Assembly: GCA_050084985.1 (NCBI GenBank)
Contig: JBITNC010000001.1
Span: 184,388,001-184,452,000, forward strand
Origin: Nageia nagi
Lineage: Eukaryota > Pinophyta
Length of the DNA stretch: 64,000 nucleotides
Direction of reading: 5' to 3'
In this document: positions 44,690-56,579 of the stretch, piece by piece
Numbering within the stretch: the first letter of the stretch is position 1
Layout of the letters: the number at the start of each line of letters is the position of its first letter
The notes under the pieces: model-generated
Told to the model about the DNA's origin: nothing
Databases searched by the model: none
The model's input: only the letters and a program-made list of their open reading frames with translations
Translations under genes and position numbers: made by a program

Positions 44690-47600
44690 ATTGAATAACA
44701 AAGGATTCAATTATTTCACCTCAAAATCCAAATTAAGAAAACTAGAGTAGCTTGCATTGTTGATTTAAATTCTCAACCAAATTTGATTTTAGAATGTATG
44801 GTAAGTAATTTGGGATTGGAAACTTTCAAACATCCAAATCCATATCCTTTGAGTTATGTGCATCGTAATGCTAGTTTACAAGTTACTAAACAATGTAAGT
44901 CAAAAGTTGCTATTTGTGCAAAGTAAATTGATGAAGTTGTGTTTGATGTTGTTCCTTTAGACATTTGTGGTGTTATTATTGGTAACCCTTATATGTGGGA
45001 CAAAGATGGTATTTATTACATAAAATTAAACAAATTATGATTGGTGAAATATGGAAAGGTGTTTCTAGCTACTACACATAAAAGAAGAAAAAAGCTACCT
45101 TTGGTTACTACAAGTCAAGTAAAATGCCTTGTAAATGCTTCTAAAAAGTTTTTGTTGATCATGGTGACAACAAGAGCTTCTAGAGAGGTGAATATCACAC
45201 TATCAAAGGAATGTAATACTGACTATAGGCCATTAATGGTGTACAATAGAGACTAATAAATGCAAAATTTGGTGCAAGAGTTTACTAACTTATTTGAAGA
45301 GCCACATGGATTACGTACTATGCAGGATATACAACATGATATTTAGTTGTTACCTAATGCTTCATTTCCCAACATAGATTTGTATTGAAAATAAATATTG
45401 GAGCAAGAGGAGATAAAGAGGTAGATCCAAGAGTTGGTTGATCAAGGTGTGATCATACCAAGTACATCTTCATATGGATCACCTATTATTTTGGTTCTCA
45501 AGAAGGATCAAACTTGGATAATGTGTATTGACTATAGATCACTTAACAAAATCATCATAAAAAATCACTATCCTTTTCCTCAGATAGATGATCTTTTGGA
45601 TCAATTGCAAGAGGCAAGATTCTTCATAAAGCTAGACTTAAGAAGTGGATATCACCAAGCTTGTATCGAGGAGGAAATTTGGAAGACCACTTTCAAGACA
45701 AGATAAGGCCTATTTAAATGGTTTATTTTTCCATTTCGTTTGTGAAATGCATCAACCACATTTATGAGGGTAATGAATGATATGATTCATTCATTTATTG
45801 ATTCCTTTGTTGTTGTATACTTGGATGATATTATTATTTATAGTTCTACTTGGAAATAATATGTTGTACATATTAGACAAGTGTTTCAATATTTACATAG
45901 GGAGAATTTGTTGTTGAAAAATTCAAAATGTGTGTTTGGCAAAACATATTTGGTGTATTTGGTCAATGTTATTTGTCATGGACAACTTAAGATAGATACT
46001 ATTAACGTAAGTGCTATAGTAGATTGGCCAACACCATCTAATGTAACTGAAGCAAGGAGTTTATTAGGTGTTATCAAATATTTGAGAGAGTTTATTGTTG
46101 ATTTTTCTCATATTACTTTATCTTTACATGATGTAACTGACAAGGGGAAAGTGTTCCAATGGGGGAACAACAACAAACATCTTTTTATACCTTGATGCAA
46201 AAAATTCTTAATGCATCCATGCTTGCGCTTCCTGATTTGTAGAAGCCATTTGAAGTGGAGACTGATGCAAGTGACTATGCCATGGGAGCCATTTTGTTAC
46301 AAGGAGGTAAACCAATTTGCTATCATCCTAAAAAATTTAGTGGGGCCATTTTGAATTATGCTACTTATGTTAAGGAAATGTATGCATTGGTTTAAGCTGT
46401 TAAAAAGTGGAAACATTACTTAATGGGGAAAGAAACAATTATTCATACTAATAATTAACCACTAAAGTACTTATAAACTCAATAAAAAATTGCAACAAAT
46501 TAGAAACTATATATGGATGGATTTTCTGCAACAATTTCATCTTATGATCAAATATAAGAAAACATCACAAAATAAGGTTGTTGACATGCTTTATAGACCA
46601 CATGTACCTGCAAATTACACATTTAAAGTAGCATGCAACACTAATTTTAGGCTATTAACAATGTAGAAACATAGGTTAATGAGTTCCCTCTCAATTTTAA
46701 AATCTCTTTCTTTTCTTTTTGAGTCATTTTCAGAGGCATATATGCAAGATCCTAAATTTGAAGAGGCATATGAGCATTTTTATTCATATAGGTCCATGTA
46801 TGAGGGATTAAATGAATTTCATTTCTAAAATGGAATTCTTTATCATTTTAATGCATTATACGTACCTATAGGTGAAAGGATTGGAATGGTTAGAGAAGCA
46901 CATACTTCAAAGATTGTAGGATATTTTGGAGTTATAAAGATAATGTATAATTTAAAAAGGTATATGCAAGATCAAGTTTCCATGTACATAAGGTGGTGTT
47001 ATTTGTGTTGCACCAACAAGCCAAGTAATAAGAAATTAGGTTTGTATTATCCACTTCTAGTACCTTCACATCCATGGAAGTGTATCTCAATGGATTTTGT
47101 GGGATGATTGCCTATGACCAAGAAGGGTCATAACTATTTATTTGTTGTTGTGAATACATTTAGCAAGACGTGTGTTTCGATTCCATGTACGAAGACTATA
47201 ACAAGACAATATGCTACAAATTTATTTTTTTCTCATGTTTGGGTTCATTTTGGATTGCCTAATTCTATTGTTTCATATAGAGATAGTAGATTTTTGGGCA
47301 AGTTTTGGACATGTTTATGGGGAAATATGGATACAAGGTTGAAGAGGAGTACTTCCTTTCATCCTCAAACAAATGGAAAAATTGAGGTGGTAAGTAGGAA
47401 AATGGTTCAACTTTTGAGGGGTTATTATGGAAAGCACCCTAAGCATTGGTATGAACATATTAAATATATCCAATATTCATATAATAAGGCAATTCATTCT
47501 TTCATTAATAAGAGTCATTTTGAGACTTATTTTGGTTATTTACCACCTTCACCTTTTGATTATGTGTTTGGACATTAAAAGAATAAATAATATTCACTTG

Positions 47601-48190
47601 AGAAAGAGGAAAATCATGCTAAAAGGTTTTTTTCAAAAGATTAGGCAAATTCATTTAAAAGTACGATAGCAACTTAAGACAAGCCAAGCCAAGTACAAAA
47701 GGAGACTTGACAAACATAGAGTTGACAATAAGTTTCATATGGGAGACCATGTTTGGTTACATCTTAGTAAGGAAAGTTTGCAAGGACTAGCCAAGAAGTT
47801 GAAGCCTATAAGTTATGGACCATTTGTGATTGTGGAGCAAGTAAGTGAGAATGATTTTAGATTGAATCTACCTACATATATAGACATATATTCTATAGAG
47901 AATGTAGAAAATTTGAATTTGTATGAGCCATATATGTTTAGTAAAGATGAAATAGGTTCAGATTAGATTTTTTCATCTCTTGATGACTTTCATCCTAATA
48001 CTATGGATGAACTCAAGGAAGATTCCATATTACAAAGAAGGTTCATGCTAGAAGAAGAGGTGAGACATAGCTGTGGTTGGTTGGATTGAAGGGATAGAAC
48101 CCTAATAAAGCCAAGTGGATCAAAAAGTCCAATTTTGGGGAGTTGGATCTGTATCTATGCACTTGTGGGACTAAATACCTTCTCATTAGG
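44690..48190 (+). pseudogene. pol of gypsy element 2: protease, RT, RNase H, integrase, chromodomain-like end (degenerate)
   Basis: Protease: ACIVDLNSQPNLI near 44750-44795, where the Gly of D-x-G is Asn. RT: VDQGVIIPSTSSYGSPIILV (45434), PFPQIDDLLDQLQEARFFIK, LDLRSGYHQACIEEE and YLDDIIIYS near 45820-45846. RNase H: FEVETDASDYAMGAILLQGG near 46250-46310. Integrase: SMDFVG (first Asp, about 47090), KKGHNYLFVVVNTFSKTCVS, SYRDSRF, where Tyr replaces the second catalytic Asp, and GKIEVVSRKMVQLLRGYYGK with the Glu kept; 47108-47578 is the longest intact piece (156 codons). Tail: MGDHVWLHLSKESLQG (47739). A chromodomain-like end lies near 48040-48130. Stops at 45344, 45422, 46240, 46393 and 46474 match element 1. 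Confidence 0.88.
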
Positions 48191-48194
48191 GAGA

Positions 48195-48922
48195 TGCGAT
48201 TCAAATTGGATCATGTTAGGTTATTCTCTACAAGATAAGTACTCATTCCAAAGCTATCTATGCTTGAAGATAGATCAAAGATAAAATATAGATTTGATAG
48301 GTTTAAAAAACCACTCTGATAGCAAAATGTAACACTATTTTCATGTTGTTAATGACATGCATCTTGATGAGTTAGTAGGGGAAGTTGAAGAGAGATCAAT
48401 ATTTTAGGTAGCTAAGTGGTTCAATGTATTCAATTGATGTCTTGGAGATGATTCTACACTTATTTAATAGCATGTTACACTCTTATTTGGGGAAAAATAA
48501 TCAATGGATTTGTAGAGAGTTTTAGGATTGTAAATATTTGAAGGAATACTAAGAGTCATTCTAAAATCTTTATAGTTTTGAAGTCATTCTTCTAGCTTTA
48601 AGATATTGCAGTAGTGTTGTAGGAGATGGTATTGCCATTATTTTGATGGTATTTCTCTATATGTATGCAATATTTTAATGTCCATAGATGATGAGAAGAT
48701 AAAGCTCCAATTCCATGCTAGATTAGCCCACATTGGGTGAACCAAGGTAAATCATTATGTTGATCTTGTTGTGTGTGATTGAGATTATTAATTTGTAGTT
48801 TTACATTGTGCAATTTCAAATTTATATGCAATTTGATGGATCTCATAATAGTGAATATTTTTTTGTTCAAATCTATAAGTGATGATGCAAGTATGCTATA
48901 AGAATCTGGTGATTACAGATCA
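48195..48922 (+). repeat. 3' LTR of gypsy element 2
   Basis: 728 bp, TGCGATTCAAATTGG to GATTACAGATCA, homologous to the other three LTRs of the family. Confidence 0.88.
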
Positions 48923-51565
48923 TATGCAGTCAAGCAAGATTTATTTTTCCATAGAAATGCCATGAATTTGGGGTATAAATATCAAAATATTACAAAAATA
49001 AAAAATATTGATTGACTTGTAATATGATCAACCAATAACATGCATAAGAGCTTAATAATTTAGCCCTATTAGTGTGTTAGTAGTTTCTCAATTCTTCTCC
49101 ATAATGAATCCTCTCTATCAACCATTATGGGGTCACTAAATCAGTAATGAAGTGGTATAAAATAATCTTGGCCTACTATTTCATGGTAGAAATCTCCTCC
49201 AAACTTTCCAACTTAGCACTAGACTCAAAAGATTAGGTCAACTTCTACCAAGTTGATGAAAAAGAGAAAATGCATAAATAAAGTTTTTCATTCACTCTTT
49301 ACATTTTATTAAAAATTAAAAAACCTTATTTTTTAGGGCATAGATGGTCTTTTTGTATATTCCATTTCTTATGTGTGGAAATTATGATTTTATTGCTTAA
49401 TATGGTTTTATATTATGTTACAAACTGATGTTGGATTTTTAAACAATATATTCTATTATATTCATGATATCAACTTCATAGCACATTAATGATAAAGAGC
49501 ATCCATGCCCTCCTTCTTGTATAAATTTCCATGTTATTCATGGAATATCTTCTCTAGTTATTTTACAAAATAATGGAAGTTAAATGACATATTTGTACAT
49601 AGATTCTTATTCATAATGCGATTGTTGATAATTTTTCAAAAGATAATTTTTTAAAATATTACAAAATTAAGGGTGTGTATGCCATGCAAGCTCTACTACT
49701 AAGGAAATAACATCATTCAAACCATATAATATATTGAATATCAAGTAATTTCAAGTTTAATGGCATTTCATATATCAAAAATTTGGGATCATAAATATTT
49801 TGTATTGATTTCAAATACAAATTTATTATATATGAAAATACATTTCCTACTCAAATTTGTTTTAAAGGTCCATGGTATAGCCATGAGCACATCTATCAAA
49901 ATTATAGGTTAGGAAATTCTATGATTCCAAAGCAACTTCATAAATTTGGGGCATTCTTTGATCCCATTCTCTTTAGGGAACCAAAATAATTCCAAATAAA
50001 CCATTAATCATACTTGTAGATACCTTAAAGTTACCTAAGTACAACTGTCCTAGCTAACAATAGTGTCATTTAACTTGGTCAACCATGGTAAAATCAACCA
50101 ATCAAGTCAACTTGCTAATTGGCATGCCAATCAATTAGCCAATATATCGATCAATATTGAAACCCTAATTAGGATATCGATCAATAAGTTGGTATGTTGA
50201 TTAGATTTAGGTATTATATATAGATCAAAATAATATCATTTGGTTTTGTTAGCTTCATTTTTGGAAGTTATATTCTCTTATCACTTGAACCAAGCCTGTA
50301 ACCCATTATCACCTTAAGCAATATGAACATCCATATACTAATATGTTATGGTTTTGGGCAAAAACATGTGTATAAGAAGGATCTATCCATAATTTTAAAG
50401 GCATATCAAGGTATAATCATAATTTATCAATATTGTATGATTTCATGTTATGTTTTTTAGGTTTTGTAGGTCCTTGGAGTCTATTGAAGCTATTGAGAGA
50501 GAGCATTGTATCCACCATAATATAATATTTACTTTCTATATTCATAAAGCTTGCATGTTAGGATGATATCATCTTAATATTTTACATTTTATCATTTATC
50601 AATTTAGAGCTTAGATCCATACCATGCAATAACATTCTAGCATAGATTTTTTACATGCATATCATTTTATCATATAAATCAATAAGAAGAAAGAGCATTT
50701 ACCATTAGCATAGCATGAGATCATATCATTAGGTATTGTATTATTTATATAATTCATGTGATTTTGAATAAGGGGGCCTACATCATCGTATAACATTTTG
50801 GTTCATCTCCAAGATGGTATTAAATACTTGGAGATTGAAGTTCCCCTTTAACATTTTATGCATGAAAGTGTTACATCATAAAAAATCAAGAATCATAAAA
50901 GCAAATTAAATCTTTATAATTCATACTCTATTATGTATCCTCTACATATTTGATCCAAGAATTTTGTATGTATACAAGATACTACAAAACGGAAATCACA
51001 ATGGGACCTCATGGTCCTTGAGGTGGAAAAAGTAGGAGAAGATCATTTAAATATTAACTCTACTTTTTGTTTGCTTTCATGTTTTGGAACTTTCTCCTAT
51101 TCATTTTAGCATCTTAGATTTTGATTTATTTCTATATTTTGCATGGTTCAAAGATATAGAAATCATGAACAAAATCTAAAGATTTTGAGATATTGATCAT
51201 CATCATTCATCAACTAGTTTACATCAAATAGATAAACACCTATGAATTAGTACCTTAAGGTATGATCATATACAATCAAATATCTAAAGGTTAATCAAAC
51301 CTACTTGGTTCTCTATAAATTGATTAAACACTAGTCAACTCTTTGCATGTTAATATGTCCTTGTAAGTTGGGCCTCAAAAGGCCACTCAACATTATTTTT
51401 ATTGTCTTATTGGGTTTTCATCATTTTAGATTAGGTGTTTCATATTTTCTAAAAGAGCAAATTTTGTAGTAGGTGGAAGAAGTCATCTACCTAGTTACTT
51501 GTATACATTAGATACCCTTATCATAAGGTTTAATTGAATTTTAGTATATTTTCAAGTTTCCTAGG
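48923..51565. other. AT-rich intergenic DNA, nothing firm
   Basis: No coding similarity. A short cluster of ATCGATCAAT and AATTGG/CCAATT-type motifs at 50085-50195, followed by a TATA-like TATTATATATAGAT, could be part of an unrecognised LTR or promoter. No partner repeat was found. Confidence 0.4.
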
Positions 51566-52270
51566 TGCCATTATGACTAGTTATAGATGATAAATTATCT
51601 AAATAATAAATATAAACACAAAATAAATCCACATATATGATACTTATTCAAGTATATAGAAAAATAAATGAAATGTGCATATAACTATGATATGACAATC
51701 CTCAAGATGTGGTAAGGATATGCGAAGGACTAGATTGGATTAGAGATGAATTTTAATGGGGATGATGGATCATGCAAAATAAAGTGATGACATCTTTTCT
51801 ATTTCTAGATCTATATCATGAATTCACACAGTGCTAATGATGTACCATATCTAGGGTGCAAGCATCATTAAACCTGTAGAATTAGATAACATGCAAAAGA
51901 TAACATATAATAATAGCTTAGAGAAAACAAATCTTCCAATAGGTAGCATCAATAGACATCATAATTATGATGTATAGGATAACCACATATCAAAGAGATT
52001 TGATAGGGATGTCAACCTCCAAATAATATATTTATAACCTATAAGAAAATATAAAAGCATGAAAGCTAACTCATAACAATAATATAATAATTGTTATATT
52101 CAACATACTTTAAAATATGAACCATGGTAAATAATATTGTATTTAATATAATACATGGTATTACATTATAATATCAACTTTATCTTGATATTTGTAATAT
52201 TAATTTTAATACTTTTAGAGAAATCTAAAATATGATTTATTAAATAAATAATAAATCATTTTTAGGTGTA
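51566..52270 (-). repeat. LTR-like repeat R1, truncated relative of R2/R3
   Basis: About 705 bp homologous to the left two thirds of 58965-59993 and 60000-61029, but more diverged. The likeness starts near TGCCATTATGACTAG and ends at AAATCATTTTTAGGTGT; the last 330 bp of R2/R3 are absent. A TATA-like TTATAAATATATT lies on the minus strand (about 51998-52012). It may be the decayed 3' LTR of the minus-strand gag element at 56580-58602, or an independent solo fragment. Confidence 0.6.
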
Positions 52271-54009
52271 CATTTTTCTGTTCTTTGGATATGAAATGAA
52301 AAGCATTGAAATTGAATAATCTAAAGAAGTTTAGAGAAACAAAAAATTTTTAGAGTTAAAGTAGGCTTCCCTTTCACAATTTATATGTTGAGTATGATAT
52401 CTTGTTTTCCCCCTTTTGGTCTAGAATTATCCCTTGCTTTTCACTTCTATGGTGTAATAAAGCCAAAATGATATCCTATGTGCGGAGTGACTTTTTAGGT
52501 ATCATGGAAGTCCTAATCTTTAAGATAATATGTGAAAATAAAAGAAATAATACCCGCATAGATCACATCCATGATAATGATATTCAAGTTAAAAAGAGTA
52601 AGGATGAAATTAATATAATATTGGTTTGTTGGCTATTATTGCTGCAACTCATATTCTACAACTATTTAGCTTGTGAGGTACTTCATATGCCCCAAACTTT
52701 TTCATTCATTTTGTCACATTATCCTAAAATTTTAAAGAAATTATGCTCATGGGATTGCCATGGCCTAGAACTTTGAAACAATGTTAGTACAATATACATT
52801 CTTTTAGGAAATAGTTAGTAGAAAAATATATGCATTACTTGTTTTTATGTTCCTAATATTCAAATTTTTAGTGGCCTTTATTCAAAAAAGAATATCATTT
52901 TTATGATGCTTATGTCTTTAATTTAGTTTATTGCTTGTCATGAATGTGTTGATTTTTATGTAATTAGCAAAAATTTCTTTGTAAAAATTTATCATTGTTA
53001 TCATTTTAGGTCATATTTGTAAAATAATGGTATTTTTAGAAGCCCATTTAATGAGATAATAATTTTGCCCCTTTTATTAAAATTACATGTAAAATTAGAG
53101 CATGGATATCACTATTTTCTTTGAATAAGTTTTATAAAAAGAACTTTTTATGAAGCTAACATAATTTTCTAATGAAATAAACACAAAAATGGCTATTTCC
53201 ATCCATCATTTTAGAGAAACTAAAATAGGCACATACCTAGGGTTTGGGACTAAAAAGTGTTAAAATTCTATTTTGAATATTTTTATTTTTGGTACGATTC
53301 ACTGAGCTACAGGTGCTACCAAATTTATCTCCAACCATATCTCTTGACCTATCTACCACCTATCTGGATCCCTACATTTTGATTCATTGCATGGTGCCCT
53401 TTGAATTCCATTTGACTCCTATCATTTGACATGTTTGTTGACATGGTTGATTAGTGAGCAATTGAGAGGCTATTAGCTTGGAGATAGGTCCATGTGGTAG
53501 AGTATTGACATAGTTTTCTAGCTGATCATATGGTGAGTCAATATTTTCAAATTTTAATGTTCCATTTTTGGGTTTTTTAACTTTTTTTATTTATCGTTCT
53601 TTTTTCATTGAGCTAGGGAATGAGGTTTTGACATTTTCCATTTTTTACTTGAAAGCAAAGTGTAATAAGGGGAAATTTGGGGTTTTTATCAATGTGTATT
53701 ATGATTTGTAGTTATTTACATGATGTTTGTTATGTATTTTACCATTCATGCATACATGATTTTTAAACATGCAAGTTTTGAGAAATCAAGCACAAAACCC
53801 TAGGTTTAGGTGATTCACAAGGAAGTGTTTATTTTCAAGAGAGATTGTGTTTATTTTTTGTGAATAATTATAAGAGGGAAATTTATTTTTCATTTTACCC
53901 TAATTTATTTAAATTGGACATTTCAATTTTATTAATTTGCACCCATTCTATTTATATGTTATTAAATTAACTATTCATTTTTATGGTAGGATCGTAAATA
54001 TTTGATAAA
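52271..54009. other. No recognised gene
   Basis: A 124-codon plus-strand frame at 52402-52776 has no family I know. The rest is AT-rich DNA. If the flanking repeats are one element's LTRs, this is internal sequence upstream of the antisense PMD ORF. Confidence 0.45.
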
Positions 54010-55780
54010 AGGGGATCCCATGAAATATTAGAAATAGTGGGTTTATATGGTTTGGCCATAGTAGGGCACATGCATATTGATTTTGCTTTCCTAACAACCT
54101 TGGTTGAATGTTGGGATCTTGATTCTAATACATTTCACCTTTTTATGCATGAAATGATTATTACTCTTCTAGATGTGTATAAGATTTGGAACGTTCCCAT
54201 TCAAGGAAATCTCGTATCACACACATCTATTACGAATTAGGGGGAGAGGGAGAAATTATTTCTATGAATGATAGAGAATGAGGATCATAATTGGGATCAC
54301 AAGGCATCTTATTTGCATTCATCCTACTAGGTTGATCCATGTAACATGAGTCTATAGTTATTTATGGTATCTATCATAGTTGCATTCTTGTGTCCAAATA
54401 AGAACAACTATATATTCACTATTGAATTGGTTTACATAGTGTACAATATATGTTTTATGGGTATTATGTATGTATGGGGGCCTAGCATACTTACTTAGCT
54501 ATATCATAAATTGCATCATGTGGTGACTATGGGTAAGTATAATGTCATTATGGCTCATGGGAGTCTAATTTAAGTGTGGGCCTATGAACATATTGCTATG
54601 TTTAGGCAAGTTGGTTTGGAAAGATAGGAAAATGATGCTACTAATCTAGCTATGTATTATTGGGTCTCCATTCTTAGTTATTATGGGCACCATGTGATAT
54701 CAAGGCTCAAACGAGAGAGGTGGATGGGATTTAGGCTAAGGACATTGTTTGGGTAGCATATAAAGACTATGTGTAGGAGGAGGATCCACATAAAAATGCT
54801 TGGGTTAGGAAACATTATTTTCTTTTGACTCGATACTAGGGGATCAAGCTATATTATCTTGTATAAATGCTTTGATAGTTTGGATTAACATAGGAAATCC
54901 TTGTAGGAGTGGAGTATTATCTCAGACAAAGGCATGAGGTAGATGCACCTTAGGGTGCTTTGGTGATGCTTAGATGGATCAACACATGGGAGGAGCCCTC
55001 CAAGGTTTATAGATCTACAATTATATCATTTTCCCTAATGTTGTACCAAGGTATGAGGAGTGGTGGGAAAGTATTAGGCCTTCTCCACTTGGAATTATTG
55101 AGATAGACAATTATGGAATGAAGATAGAGACCAAAGAATCATCCTATGATGATGTAAAGATGCCAACATATGAGCCACCTCCCTATATTGCCCTAGCTTT
55201 AGGGTCCCATTTATCTAGGATAGACTCTTTAGGGTCCCATTTAGCTAGGATAAACTTTCTTTTAGAATCCATACCATTTATTTCTTTAGGTATACATTTT
55301 TAAGTTTATATTTGTATTTTGTTTCAATATTTATTATTTTAATATTTAATTTATTTTCTTGGTATATGATGTGATAGCTAGGATATTTGCATTAGAAGGG
55401 GAGGTTGCTACCCTTCATCCATTAAAGGTTGAAGTTGAGAGGTTGATGGAGGTTGAGCTAGCTGTAGTGAGGAGCACTTTGGTAGAATTAGATGCTTAGA
55501 TCGTTGTCCTTGAACATGAAAATAAATGGATGTAGGAGAGGTTGACTATAACACCACCAATTGAGTCTTTGGATTTCATTTACAAGCAACTTGAGGTGAA
55601 GCAAAAGCTACATCTTGAGATAAAGGACCTCAATGAAAAATATGGGAAGGTTACAGTACTTCTAATCTCCAATGGTATTATGGGTAATAGGGTTATAGAT
55701 TCCTTAGGGGTATCATTAGATAACATGAATTGAAAGAGTCATAGGGTAGAGAGTGGGGATGTGAGTGGCAACAAGGAGAG
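54010..55780 (+). pseudogene. Plant mobile domain (PMD) protein relic, copy 1, with coiled-coil-like tail
   Basis: Plus-strand PMD relic. The head (54022-54240) reads VGLYGLAIVGHMHIDFAFLT, VECWDLDSNTFHLFMHEMII and TLLDVYKIWNVPIQGNLVSH, the signature of the family. It opens inside a frame with no ATG, so the true start is upstream or lost. The middle (54640-55100) has REVDGI, KDIVWVAYKDYV, EEDPHKNAWVRKHYFLLTRY, VEYYLRQRHEVDAP and YEEWWESIRPSPLGI, with stops between. 55118-55303 continues with YEPPPYIALALGSHL. The tail (55375-55733) is charged and heptad-like: LEGEVATLHPLKVEVERLME, IYKQLEVKQKLHLEIKDLNE. It lies antisense to the gag at 56580-58602. PMD proteins occur as host genes and as antisense ORFs of Ty3/gypsy Tat elements. 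Confidence 0.72.
55198..55257 (+). repeat. In-frame 30-bp tandem duplication in the PMD relic
   Basis: TTTAGGGTCCCATTT...AGGATA occurs at 55198-55227 and again at 55228-55257, encoding LGSHLSRIDS then LGSHLARINF. Confidence 0.8.
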
Positions 55781-56579
55781 CCATGCATGAATTGGTGTAA
55801 AAATAATCCCTTTTTGGCCATATATAAATATATATATATTTCATGTTAATCAATCTTGTATTTTGCATTATGTAGTTGTATTTTTATTTTTTGTTTTTAA
55901 AAGAACAAGTATATTAGACATTAGAAAAAAATCTAACATATGAAAGTACTCAAGATAAAACAAAATCATCAAATGATAAAATTGTTAAAAAAATGATACC
56001 AATCACATATTTCCAATTTTGAAAATGGAATATAAAAAGGTCACATAACATGCTATTAATAAATTTTGACACAAGTAATGTAAAATGAAACATCTTTATT
56101 TTATTTTCTATTTTGGGAAAGGCACAACATAGATGTCATATCATAGGAAAATGGCATATACATCATTAAATTTTTTAGATTTTAAAGAAAACAATATGTA
56201 CAATGTGAAGGGTAATTACCTAGAAACATAATGGAATACACATAAAAAATGAAAATATGCATAAAAACATAAAAATATGAAAAATATAAAATACAATATG
56301 GGTACATAGTTCATTTTAAATTTGTGAATTAACCAATGATATGATTTACCTAGGTTGTCTTTGGGATCCACTTACATTTGGCTGATGTAGGTACAAATAT
56401 GAGGACTAACTTAGGTTTGGAATTCATAACACCAACAACATATGAAGGATTATGTATGGTGTTTATGCTCTTTTGTTAAAATTTGGTGTCACCATTTTTT
56501 GATAAAACTTATTTTTCATTTTTGGTTGACTATTTACAGTGATACGACCTACATCTGTTAGAAAAGTAGTATTGAAAAT
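55781..56579. other. No recognised gene; pol is absent here
   Basis: Lies between the antisense PMD relic and the 3' end of the minus-strand gag. No protease, RT or integrase motif is readable on the minus strand, so the element's pol appears deleted. AT-rich, including ATATAAATATATATATATT near 55820. Confidence 0.5.

Larger units (their letters stand above)
42344..48922 (+). mobile_element. Ty3/gypsy element 2, full-length but defective
   Basis: Plus-strand element of the same family as element 1. The 5' LTR is 42344-43513 (enlarged by a solo LTR) and the 3' LTR is 48195-48922; the primer site is at 43516-43527. It has the full gag-pol order and a purine tract (AGGGAGA) before the 3' LTR. 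No target duplication is evident (TGATG at the left edge, TATGC at the right). Confidence 0.9.

Noticed and set aside
52402-52776. 124-codon plus-strand ORF
   Set aside because: Longest open frame in its area but without family motifs; its start codon is not supported and it may be chance in AT-rich DNA.
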